Shown here: piece after piece, positions 33,885-44,763 of the stretch
Layout of the letters: every line of letters begins with the position of its first letter
Numbering within the stretch: position 1 is the first letter of the stretch
Assembly: GCA_035079385.1 (NCBI GenBank)
Contig: JAVHKY010000054.1
Coordinates: 12,625,501-12,689,500, forward strand
DNA: 64,000 nt
Direction of reading: 5' to 3'
DNA from: Aspidiotus rigidus
Lineage: Eukaryota; Arthropoda; Insecta; Hemiptera; Diaspididae
The notes under the pieces: model-generated
Database searches by the model: none
The model's input: the letters and a program-made list of their open reading frames with translations, nothing else
What the model was told of the DNA's origin: nothing
Program-made: the position numbers and the translations under genes

Positions 33885-35045
33885 TCTAATATATAAAGTA
33901 GAATGTTTGTCTGTATATCTGTATGTTCGTCCATAACTTTCGAACGCCGTCACCTATCGACCTGGAATTTTTTTTGAAAAATTTCGTTTTTTCTGGGTCA
34001 GGTTCTTAAATACATTTCGATGTTTTGACTCCCTGAAGGTGGAGTAGGGGGCGACAAAATTAGGAAAAACGGGCATTATCGAGTACTGAAACTGCTTTGC
34101 GCTGTACGTTAGACCTACGCGCGTTGAGTGGCGCAGTTTCAAAAATTGAATTATTGTGATAACTCGAGTATAACTAATTTTTATGAAAAATTGAAGAGAA
34201 CAAAAATTGTAGCCCCTGTAATTTCCTTTCGAATGAGCCCGGTTCTAGATTTTTAGGAGGAAATTTTGTGACTACAGTATTCGCTGTACTTCCATACTAA
34301 GTATAGTACAAACAGTACTTTTTATAATACATGTAGTGAAAGAAACACTTAGGCCTACAATTTAAATTGGTTATCGTTCAAAAAGAATGTTTACAAATTT
34401 TTCGAGTGGCACCACTGACTTGATTTTCGCCACGGGTAAAACATTTTCGCCACGGTTCTGATAACGGCATGTTTCGCTAGGAAAAACGAACACAATACGC
34501 AGCACTTTCGCTTCATGTATTATAAAAAGTTATTTTATTCACAGTTTTAAAAACACCTACATAAAGGATTTTAAATCCGGTATCTCATACAAGAACCAAT
34601 GTCTAGACACGGTGCGCACTGCCTATGGGCTAGCGGAAATGACCCTTTTTTTTACCTGTTGTCCGTGTGTTTTCTTAGGGACTGGCAAAATGTCAATGGA
34701 TTTGTCTGTATTCTGCTGCGATACAGGCTTCACGCGTTAAGTCAGCTCTCAAGTGAATTAGTGTGTAAAAAATTTAATTTGGTGATTTTATTTTTGTGCG
34801 ACTCGGAACTTTGATATTTTATAAGTACAGTCGCAGTTTTTGGTGTCTATTTTCTTATTTTTGAACTGAATAGTTGTGAATTTTGCAAAACTCTTTCCAC
34901 TGTTTCTTTTTTAAAAATTCATCTGAATTCCAAGATACCTACAAAACACACATACCTACAAGATACAGATACCTATAAAACACACATATCTACTCAACAC
35001 ACAGCTAGCGGTCAGGCGCGCCGGAGGCGCGTCGCCAATCGCTAG
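33885..35045 (+). mobile_element. Non-autonomous Helitron, copy 1
   Basis: The 5' end is TCTAATATATAAAG and the 3' end is CTAG, preceded 11 bases upstream by the hairpin CGCGCCGGAGGCGCG (35017-35031). It is inserted between A and T, as Helitrons do. The paralogous empty site in foldback copy 2 (about 45890-45900) joins the two flanks directly. No Rep/helicase is encoded. It contains a 221-base Crypton-like deletion derivative (34308-34528). Confidence 0.93.
34308..34528. mobile_element. Short deletion derivative of the Crypton-like TIR element
   Basis: The ends TTTTTATAATACATGTAGTG and (inverted) TTTTTATAATACATGAAGCG match the termini of the 1.7 kb tyrosine-recombinase element at 47706-50391. 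The ~60-70 bases inside each end also match its two ends ('cacttaggcctacaattt', 'gtttcgctaggaaaaac'). The middle is missing. Helitron copy 2 (around 48246) lacks this insert, so it entered Helitron copy 1 after the two Helitrons separated. Confidence 0.82.
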
Positions 35046-36177
35046 TTATTAATATTTTGTTTGGTAACTATAGAGTTTTTTGATTCAAACTCTTGTTATT
35101 TCTTTTTAGTTCACTTACGATAAAGTCAATTCAATCAACTTCATGAGCAACAGCTGAGTGTTTTTTTTTTTTTTTAATTATTTAATTTGAATTATTTTTA
35201 GTTAAAAATATGTATGATGCAAACGGTGTGTCCCAAAACATTTTTTTGTTAATAAATTATAATAATTGGACTGATAAAAAGAAGGAAACGCTCAATTGGT
35301 CCAAAAAGTAACTGCATTATCGAAAAAAAAGAAAAAAGAAAAAAGGCTCTAAGTGGTGTGGGAAGCGAGATACGAGGGTACCAGATAGAAAGAAGAAAGA
35401 AAGAAAGATCCGCGGTCAAACACATACCAAGTGATGTCAACACCGGAAAAACTTGTGATTTTCAAGTATGGATGAAAAAGTGACTATTTTCTTTAAAAAG
35501 GGCCTAAAAATGACTGAAGCCTAAAAAAGTGACTAAGTCACTCAAAAGTGACAAACTGGACACCCTAGAATAATCGATTTCCTTCCAAAAACTCAGAACT
35601 TTCGACAAAGTTCGGATGATAGTTTAGTAAATCTATTTTGCAGTTACAATTTTTCAATAATAGTTTTTGTTTGAAATTTTATTTCATTCGTGTTTGATTT
35701 TTTAGATATTTATTGCTGAAAAATTGACTTTTTTTCAAAGTTCCCAACTTTCGACGAAGTTTTTAAGCTGATAATTGGACGCATGTCAAAGCTTGTATGG
35801 TATTTTTTATAACAAATTTCACGAGGAATATTTTTTATCTGTAACTTTTCATGATTGATGCCCAATTTTTCAAGATATTTGCAAAACATTGATTTTTGGG
35901 AGCTAGGAAGTTGGATGTATTATTCGGGGCCCTACTTTCTTTTATTAAAAAAAAGAAAAGTAGAAAATTTGACCCACACATTATGACTTATTCGCCTTTT
36001 ACCAGAAGACCGATCCGCCATTTTGAAATTGGCCGCCATTTTGGAAAGCTGCTCTTCTCAGGTGTCTATCTTCGTTTTTTATGTCAAGTATCACCCCTAC
36101 TAACATATCCCAAAGTGACGCTTTGCCCCCCCACGTGGTACCAAAAACCACTATTTTCTATTATGGCCCATGGACTA

Positions 36178-38109
36178 TATTTTGCTCCGTTCATTGAGCG
36201 CTGAGTTGCGTCGTGCGCGAGTAAGAGTCCGGAGAAAAAACTTCGGGGTATCCAGTTTTATACGAGTATATTTTATTCATCAATTACAAAAACCATCCTC
36301 AGATTTCGAGTGATATTCGCGAGTCTCTTTAGCGCTCATTTACTTTAAGAAACGACCCTTGTTAGTGCTCAATTCTAATTATCGCAGTAGGATATCCACC
36401 ACGTCTCAGAACACGAAAGATCGACTTTTCCGGAGGTACCTTGGGTTGTAAATTTCACTTGTTACGGTGTTTTTTGGAATATCGTTTTTTTATATATATT
36501 TTTTTACTGTGTTCAAAAAAAAATAAAAAACGAAAGACTCACACCGCTCCTGAGGTAAAGTGTTCGCCTGGCGAGTTTACGAGCGCTACCATTTCGCATT
36601 AAAGTGTACTGATTTTCGGCAATATTTTCCACCACGTTAACGAGAATGCAATTTTCCTACGAGAGCACCTAACGTTCGCCTCATCCAGCTTCATCATAAT
36701 CCCGAAAACAGCCCTTATATTCGAACAGATATTGATTCAATGTAGCGTGTCATTCAACTTCGCATTATCCGCTCGCAAATCGGAGATTCGCCGTTCTCCA
36801 AGGGGTCTGTAGAAGGTAGTGTCATTGCGTCGCTCCTAACAAATAATAAAAATGAGAAAACTCGTCAATTTTTATAACTACCGCGGAACTAATATTATAC
36901 GTTCTATAAAATGCATTTTTCGAACTTCATTCGACGCCCTATATATTCGGGTATATTATTCTAAAAACCAAAAATTGCTTCCTCGTTAAAAACTACCGTC
37001 ATAATTTTTCCGCTATGACTCCCATTTTTTCAGTTATCTCGTACTCCTATCGCGTACAGATTTGAAATACCGACTTAATGAAGGGATTGCGCATAAAGCG
37101 CTACACCACCATATTTACAAAACGAGTATTTTAAAAATAAGCTGCGCTTTGCCCGTACACGATATGGTATACTTTAGTGACACAAATTCTTTCAAAGCGT
37201 TTTGTGTGATACATCAAGAGTTGCAGCTGAATATGACAACTTTTCATTGCCGTTCGTTTCATACAGCATCACGCCCCACTCGACAATATAAAATGCTACA
37301 CTCTAGGTTGACGTATTTATAGGGTGAAATATTAGAAATAATTGGCATTCGTGTAACTTTACTTGTCGTTTATGTCATTTCCATGTACTGTCAACGATAT
37401 TCATATGTACGATTTGTGACTTGCCACACGTAAGCGTGGAAATCAATAGTCGTAATTAGGGTTACTTTCCCGCAATCTCTTCCGGTAACTAATTACGACG
37501 GATTTTTTTAGCCTCTCTGACAGGTGCGATATGACGACGATTCTTTCTGGACGTCAATTTTAGACACAGAACGTCTAGTGAAAGATCCTCTTGTTCCACA
37601 GAGACAGATTGAGCCTAGTATGCTACTGGAGAGAACATCATCATTACTTAGGTTAAAATTTCTCATAGTTTCAAGGTCAAAGACTCGTAGCCATCGTAGC
37701 CATCGACAAACATTTTTCAAGTCTTTGAACCAGATCTAAGTTTCCAGCGGCTTCCTCGAAAACACGATTTTCCAGAGATGGCGGACGTTTTCCATCCTTA
37801 AAACAGATTCCCAGTTGAAGATGTGCCAGTCTCTATTACTGTAATCGACTTTTCTCATTTACCCTCGAGTATCTAAGACCAAATTGTAAGACCCGACACC
37901 AAAATTGTCAACTCACAACCGAAGATTAAAGAAAGCATCTCTGGTTGAGAAACCCTCCTCAGTAATATCCACCTCCTGTTCGAATATTGGGAAGCTATCC
38001 TAATCATCATCGATAGCAACACCAGGAGGAACATAATGATCGCTCATGTCAGTTATTTTTGTCTTTTTCTTCTGCTTAATCTTTATTTTTCTGAGGTTTG
38101 TTTTCTGAT
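36178..38109. other. Stretch without recognised genes
   Basis: No family is recognised. The open frame 37524-37739 (+) is not repeat-like and lacks a splice context I could support. It is CG-rich in places. It may be host intergenic or intronic DNA. Confidence 0.45.
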
Positions 38110-38121
38110 AGAGGTTGAGGT

Positions 38122-38782
38122 AAACGAAAAAACGAATACTCCAAGGGGAGAGTAAACAAATGCAAACCGCAGAAAATAAAAACGAAGGGAGCGCTTTCGG
38201 TTAAACAACCATCTTCAAACCTGAAATGAAAGCAACTGACGAATGAATGAGAAGAAGGAGGTATTAAGATCGTCCGAACGAGAAATCACGGTGTGAATCA
38301 TAAACCTGTTCGATCAAGCCATCTTCCGGAATGTACGAGTTGAGTATAGTGATACCGTCAGTGTTGAGGTGACGCATTATCTCTATATTCTCGAGGGCGA
38401 TACGTTTACGGTAGGAATTCTCCTTATGGAGGAGCTTTCCGGATCCCTCGCGGAAACTGTCGCCACTGTTAATCAAATGATCAGCGAAAGCTGACTCCCT
38501 TAAGCGTCCCTTCTTCCAAGACTTCAAGTGCTCAGCTACTCTAACTTTCATCTGGCGGCTGGTCTCACCAGTATAAAAGCCTCCACAATCCTCACATTCC
38601 ATCTTATAAACACCACTCCTTTCATCAACCGGTATGGGATCCTTCAGTCTCACAAACAACCTCTTGACTGTGGTGAGGTTGTAAAACGCGGGTCTGAAAC
38701 CAAACGGGCGAAGGGCCCGACCCAATTGCTGAGAGAAGTTCCCCAGGAAAGGGAGACTGATCCAACGCAAACGGCGATCACG
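38122..38782 (-). repeat. PLE-C inverted 3'-end copy (includes endonuclease frame)
   Basis: The minus strand encodes WISLPFLGNFSQQLGRAL through the complete GIY-YIG domain to DFSFGRS and the 3' block with 'ggttgtttaaccgaaagcgc'. It is the same as 40460-41110 on the plus strand. It is a partial, inverted second copy and not an independent gene. Confidence 0.9.
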
Positions 38783-38837
38783 ACTAGATTAAACCTTATG
38801 GTCCATTCGAGACTCTCCGGTGTGCCCCCCCCCCCTT

Positions 38838-39978
38838 GAGTTTGATTACTTTATGCGTGACGTCAATTTAAAGTGTCGGAAGTTTGAGGTGAAGTTGAAG
38901 GAGAGGAAAAATAAGAAGTTGTCCTCCCTAATGAAGGTTAATGAGGATGTGGTTGAGGAAGGTGTGAGTGACGGTGTTGTTGTTCACAAATCCCATCCCC
39001 CCCTCATAAATAATAGTCAGGTAGTGTTTAATAGTGACGAAACAGCCCTCCTTGAGAAAGGTTTGAAATTCAGTCTGCCTCCCCTTAAGAATGATGAAAC
39101 CTTGGCGAATGTTGTTGCGGACCTTGCGGTTAAGATTGGTCCTGGTTATAATACCCAGAAAGTCTGTGCTGAATTGGTCCGTAATAACCCCCTCCCTCGC
39201 ATGAGCAATAAATTGGGAGGAGTGATTCAGGGTTTAAAGAGGAAGATGAAAGAGGGAGATCTAATCGTCACTAAGGCTGACAAGGGCAACGCTGTTGTAG
39301 TGATGGAGAGGTCGGCCTATTCTTCTAAGGTCCATGAAGTCCTACAGCAGTGTGGTGCTAAAGAGAGTGGGGATTTCAGCTTTCCTAAGCACGTTAGAGA
39401 AGTTAGGAGTGTCATCAACAGGAGTAAGGCTATTATCAAAACTCCTGCTTTGAAAAAAGCCGTCCTGGTTCCTAATCCCACACCCCCCCCTCCTCTACGG
39501 GTTGCCCAAAGTGCATAAGAAGAATACCCCGATGCGACCCGTCGTTTCTTTTGTCTCCTCTCCTACCTACCTCCTTGCCAAATTCCTTGACCGTTGGTTC
39601 AAAAATCGCATTGATTTCGAATCTCTTCATTCGGTCTCGAATTCGGCCTCTTTAACTGACGTCCTCAGGGATGTAAGCCTTCCCCCAGGGACGACCATCT
39701 GCTCGTTTGATGTTGTTGGTTTGTTTTCAAATATTCCTAAGGCTGCTACTATCCAGCGGATGGGTGAGCTACTCATCAGAGCTAACATTCCTCACAATGA
39801 GCTTCAGGAATTTTTTGATCTCCTGAATACTTGCTGGTCCCCTAACTTCTGTAAATTTGAAGGGAAATTTTTTGAGTTCCCTGAGGAAGTAGGGATCCCA
39901 ATTGGATCACCTCTAGGCTCTCTTATCTCTGAAGTTTTCATGTCTAAGTTTGAACTTGACCTCTTTTCCTCGAACTAG
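38838..39978 (+). pseudogene. PLE-C reverse transcriptase, N-terminal and central part
   Basis: Frame 1 (to 39518) carries LEKGLKFSLPPLKNDETLAN and VTKADKGNAVVVMERSAY. At the C run 39483-39490 one surplus base shifts the frame. The next frame continues with YGLPKVHK (39494-39517), PTYLLAKFLDRWFKNR, motif A CSFDVVGLFSNIPKA and motif B GIPIGSPLGSLISEVFM. It ends at TAG 39976-39978, where copies A and B have a sense codon (CAG in A). These two lesions are the only ones I see in this copy. The true N-terminus is not present upstream; it appears downstream at 41113. Confidence 0.88.
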
Positions 39979-40968
39979 GTGTTACTTAATCATATTCACT
40001 ACTGGCACAGGTACGTTGATGACGTTCTATGTACCTGGACTGGTCACCCAGATCTCCTTGGTGAATTTCTGAGGTATCTCAATTCCTGGTACCCTTCCAT
40101 CAAATTTACGTTGGAAATAGGGGTATTTTCCATCAACTTTTTGGATTTATCGACCTCTATAATAGACGGTATCCATAAGTTTGGAATTTACAGGAAAGAT
40201 ACTACGACCGATGTTTTAGTCCACGGTGGTTCGTTCGGTCCTGTTGCTCATAAGATGGCTGCTTTTCATAGCCTAGTTTACAGACTGACTCGTATTCCGT
40301 TGAGTCAATCTGCTTTTAAGAAAGAATTACTTACCATAAAACACCTGGCTAGAGTGAATGGAGTCAATGTCGACGTTGACGTGATGGTTCGGAGGAAAGT
40401 TACGAGGAGCCTTCTTGATTCCACCACCTCCCTCCCCCGAGACACGATCCGTGATCGCCGTTTGCGTTGGATCAGTCTCCCTTTCCTGGGGAACTTCTCT
40501 CAGCAATTGGGTCGGGCCCTTCGCCCGTTTGGTTTCAGACCCGCGTTTTACAACCTCACCACAGTCAAGAGGTTGTTTGTGAGACTGAAGGATCCCATAC
40601 CGGTTGATGAAAGGAGTGGTGTTTATAAGATGGAATGTGAGGATTGTGGAGGCTTTTATACTGGTGAGACCAGCCGCCAGATGAAAGTTAGAGTAGCTGA
40701 GCACTTGAAGTCTTGGAAGAAGGGACGCTTAAGGGAGTCAGCTTTCGCTGATCATTTGATTAACAGTGGCGACAGTTTCCGCGAGGGATCCGGAAAGCTC
40801 CTCCATAAGGAGAATTCCTACCGTAAACGTATCGCCCTCGAGAATATAGAGATAATGCGTCACCTCAACACTGACGGTATCACTATACTCAACTCGTACA
40901 TTCCGGAAGATGGCTTGATCGAACAGGTTTATGATTCACACCGTGATTTCTCGTTCGGACGATCTTAA
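39979..40968 (+). CDS. PLE-C RT C-terminus plus GIY-YIG endonuclease
   Basis: This is a 329-codon open frame just after the TAG. It contains the catalytic YVDD (40012-40023), the thumb (FTLEIGVFSINFLDLS), a connector (IPLSQSAFKKELLTIKHLA; FRPAFYNLTTVKRLFVRLKD) and the GIY-YIG nuclease GVYKMECEDCGGFYTGETSR with QMKVRVAEHLKSW and an ESAFADHL helix. The C-terminus is complete (ending DFSFGRS and TAA). In the family this protein nicks DNA and primes reverse transcription. It is intact in itself but lacks the upstream RT lobe in frame. Confidence 0.9.
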   Translation: MLLNHIHYWHRYVDDVLCTWTGHPDLLGEFLRYLNSWYPSIKFTLEIGVFSINFLDLSTSIIDGIHKFGIYRKDTTTDVLVHGGSFGPVAHKMAAFHSLVYRLTRIPLSQSAFKKELLTIKHLARVNGVNVDVDVMVRRKVTRSLLDSTTSLPRDTIRDRRLRWISLPFLGNFSQQLGRALRPFGFRPAFYNLTTVKRLFVRLKDPIPVDERSGVYKMECEDCGGFYTGETSRQMKVRVAEHLKSWKKGRLRESAFADHLINSGDSFREGSGKLLHKENSYRKRIALENIEIMRHLNTDGITILNSYIPEDGLIEQVYDSHRDFSFGRS

Positions 40969-41161
40969 TACCTCTTTCTTCTCATTCGTTCGTCAGTTGC
41001 TTTCATTTCAGGTTTGAAGATGGTTGTTTAACCGAAAGCGCTCCCTTCGTTTTTATTTTCTGCGGTTTGCATTTGTTTACTCTCCCCTTGGAGTATTCGT
41101 TTTTTCGTTTATGATGGATAGCCGTAACCTTAAGGAACGGATTCGTTTAAGAGGTTGAGGT

Positions 41162-44100
41162 CTTGAAAAGAAAGCCAACCATAAGGAGTCAACTTCTTGT
41201 ATTCTTCAGATGCAAGTTAGAGATTCTAAAGAGGAAATCAACCATGAAGAATCAACATTCATCTCTACCTCATCACGACAACACTGGTAATTAAGATGGA
41301 CCACATATGTATTAAATCACAATTCCTTCTCAAGTGTATGCATTATTATCAAGTCGGAACTCCAATTTGCAGTCATGGGATGTTCCAGAGACCAGTGCAC
41401 TCGGATATAGTTGGGTTGGAAGATATGTCGGGTTGACGTCACGGCACTGCCTATATAAAATGTGCCCGAAGTGGCATCATTGGTCGTACTAAAAATGTAT
41501 GTGACATCCCTACAAATATAATTGATTCATAGGACAATGGATGCGTCGATTGCAGAGTTGAGAATTACATCAACAAGAGAAAAAGAAACTACCCTCCTCG
41601 CTCCCTGGAGCACAAACGCTACTCAGATACTGCAAAACCTGCAGAGCTATAGATTACCGTGCCGATAGTCGTATGTGCACTTAGCACCTCTGTGCATGAG
41701 AGTACTTATAACCAATGCGCTCTAGCCCTCTCACGGGGGCAGGATTGAAACCGACCCATTTTTTTGCTCTGCACTTATTTTCAAAAAAAAGTCACTTCCG
41801 TAAAGTGAGCAGGAAGCCATCGACATGTAGAGAATCGCACAAAAAGAAGAAAACTATGGGAACAAATAAAGCAAATTGCAAAAGCAAAGAGGAAGAAAGC
41901 TAGCCTCTTGAACAATGTAATCACATTTGACAGTGAAAAATTGTTAGGCCTGGTGATTGGATGAAAGAAGAAGAATAGAACCAACCAATTAGATGACAGG
42001 AAACCAGGTAGCCAATAGAAACGCAGAATTTCGGTTAAAAGAGTGAACCCAGTCTTTCAGCAGCATGAAGAGGATACTCGATTTTTCGTTGGAGATTATT
42101 TGAAGACTGCGTTTCTGTAGGCTAACACTTTCGCCCAGGGTTGTTTTCTTTGGTTTTTCTCATTCAAGTCACCGATCGTAGACTTGAGCTCATCTCTCTG
42201 CAATTATCGTAGCGATACCCTTAGTCTTTCACGAGGATGGGAAAAGTCCCGAATAGCTGTCGGAGCCGCGGTCGAGGGCTCTCTTGGGGTTCGTTGAATA
42301 GTTTGAGATAGATCACAGAGGAATTGATCAAGTCTTTTTCAAATTCGTGATAGGCTACAGGATCTTCTTCAGAGAAGACAGGTAGAGCCCGGGCGCGGAT
42401 ACGGCGGAGCTACGTTCTTGAGATTGATGAGTAGAGACATAGAATGTTGAAGCTCTATTTTTATTGGTTAGAGGAGGGTATCGTTTCTTCCCAACTTCTG
42501 ACAATAGTTATTCGGAAAGTGTGTTTTCTTTGGTCCTCAAATTTCCCGCGAATCAAAAATAACACCCAAATATGTTTTTGAAAAATGGAAAAAAAAATAA
42601 AGTCTCTATCTTGCTTACTTGGCGAATGTTGTTGAGGAGCAACGGAAGGAAACTAACGAGGTGAAAACAAATCATCATCAAAGCTGAACATGTGTCCAAA
42701 AAATTTTAAAATCCTATATTTCTTTTCCTCCGTCTCTTTCAATAGTGCCAAATCTCGCTCGCGTCGATTTGAATTATTTAGCAGAATCTCCACGACGATC
42801 GTAAATTCCCTTTCTCAATATTATACCGCGAAGCTTCGACTAAAATATGAGGGCTACTACAGCATTAAGGTAGTTATACCATTATATGTAGAATCGAGTA
42901 CTATTTGTACACAGATTTGTTTCCCGAGGAAAAAAAAAATCACAAGCACTATATTTTGAAAATCGCCAGCTCTCAATACATTATCTACGCATAAGTCAGA
43001 AAAAGGCCAGAGTGGAGAAGGATACCATACCTAAAGAGGAAAAAAAAAAAAGTTAAGAAGCTTATTTCACGTTAAAACCTACACGGGATAGAAGAAAACT
43101 TTGAAAAAGAATTTTTCTTCTTTTTCGCTATGTAAAGAAGCTCTCGAATATGAAAACGAGAACGCGATTCGACAGAGTAACATATGCTGTCTTCGCCCGC
43201 ATACGAGGGTGGATATTCTGAAATGTTAGCGGATTTAGCGCGTATTTCAGATTTGGAAGCCTAAGCTTCGCGTGTTGTGTATGGAATAATATGTTTATAA
43301 ATCCGAACAATATAAACGGTCCTCTTTCCTGACTCATCGACTTTTCTTCTTACACATGTACGTACGATGTAGACGTGCAACGAGTATCGGTGGTTATGCA
43401 TCTAAAAGATGTTTTCATAAATTTGGGTTTTCGTGGTGAGAGACGAAAAGAGTATTCAAGGTAAACGAGAGCTGCACGATTGCTTCATTTTGTTGTCACC
43501 TTTTCTCAAATAGTTCTTTAAATTGGAAGTTGAATTTTCATATTTACGTCAGTTTTTCTATTAGCATTCACGTTAAGATTACGTTTAGAAAGTTGGGTTC
43601 AGAGAATGATCTCGAATCTACGTAGAGTAAGAACTTAAGAGTGTGACGAAAAGGAAGGCCGAAAAGACTCATATGTAAGATATCTATATGCTACCCGCAT
43701 CACACAGGCACCTACATCTGCCTTACAGGCAACTTGACGAACACAAACCTACTCTTAATTACCTAATTGTAATATTTTCAACTTCTTTTCAACAACATAA
43801 GCTGGAAAATAAACGAGGGTGAGCTATTTTTCTTAAAATCACAATCAATAACTGCCTTTAACTACCAGTGCACAAAATACTTCTCACCTAGCTAACGTAT
43901 TCTACTTCCCCTCAAACAGAGAACATACAAAACCACTTTAGCTGGCTAATAGTCCGACCTCAAATGAGCAACGAGTCCTCGAGCATGGGTACAGAGCCCA
44001 AATGCTACAGTCTGGAAGAGCCTTCACACTACCACCTTATCTGAGGTTGGCCGACCTTAGCATCGGATTTGTGATCCAGCCCTTGGCATCATCCGGACTG

Positions 44101-44763
44101 GCATCCCACCTGTCCATCGACACCTGCCTCCTGGCCGACAGCAATGACCTGAACCTGTCGGTCCGCATTCTGTACCTGGCCAGGTATCATTAACAAGATA
44201 ATTTTCCGGAGTCAGCATCGCGAGAATCACTCTATGGAGTCAGCACCTGAGAGTCCCGTCCTCCGGCATCAGCACCGCGAGGACCCCGGTTCCCAGCACC
44301 GCACCGAGAAGCGTCCCAAATGAACACCATCGAGAAATTTCACTCAGGTAATGTTACCATCCTGGAGAAGATAACAACCAATACCCACTCTGAGAAATCC
44401 TGACTCAAGCCTAAGACAAGACTCGTTCCGCTCAAACTAGATCTACACATGCGTAAACTACACCCAAAGGTCCACCATATGACGTCACGAGATTGATGAC
44501 GTCATGGAGAGGGGAGGGGGACTTGGACAAATTTCGACTCTTGAGCTATACATGGTAGGAGGGGGACTTGGAAAGACGACGGCTTCCTCGAAATTGCAGC
44601 GCGTTCAAGTTGTCACGTCATGATTTTCAGGACTTGGAAAAACTTCAGGCTCTAGGGGACTCGGGACAGCGAGTTCCCCGCTGCCATTGCAGTCCTGCAA
44701 TGGCATCTAATTTTCTTATTAAACGTTGCCAAACTGGGCTGCTCTTATAACTAATACGAGTTC
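41162..44763. other. Stretch without recognised genes
   Basis: No family is recognised. Bases 44200-44300 hold imperfect 'ggagtcagcatcgcgag' repeats. Bases 44515-44650 hold pieces of the 'gacttggaaaaatttcgact' dispersed repeat. The 63-codon ORF at 44002-44193 is GC-richer than its surroundings but unplaced. Confidence 0.45.

Larger units (their letters stand above)
32156..36175 (+). mobile_element. Large foldback DNA element, copy 1
   Basis: Ends AGTCCATGAGCCAT (left) and ATGGCCCATGGACT (right) are flanked by TA on both sides (32154-32155, 36176-36177). Arms of more than 1 kb are inverted copies: the 'gatgatagacatctgag', 'aaaatggcggatcggtc' and 'catcaatcatgaaaag' blocks occur in both. A second, inverted copy lies at 44766-51380. 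No transposase is visible. A Helitron (33885-35045) is nested inside. TA flanks would suit a Tc1/mariner-related or other TA-specific element, but the superfamily is not established. Confidence 0.75.
38122..41149 (+). mobile_element. Penelope-like element C, nearly intact, flanked by 12-bp duplications
   Basis: The unit is flanked by AGAGGTTGAGGT on both sides (38110-38121 and 41150-41161). It consists of an inverted copy of the 3' part (38122-38782), a forward RT-endonuclease region (38837-40968), a 3' non-coding block, and the first codons of a next copy (MDSRNLKERIR at 41113-41148). The inverted and forward 3' parts encode identical residues over ~168 codons, so the insertion is young. This arrangement and the ~12-bp duplication fit Penelope integration. 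Confidence 0.93.

Noticed and set aside
37524..37739. 71-residue ORF that looked coding-like
   Set aside because: Both strands are open here, no homologue is recognised and splice signals are unconvincing.
38264..38770. Independent endonuclease gene on the minus strand
   Set aside because: It is the inverted partial copy of PLE-C's own 3' end, within the same 12-bp duplication.
44002..44193. GC-richer 63-residue ORF
   Set aside because: No recognisable family, no splice context, and followed by imperfect repeats.
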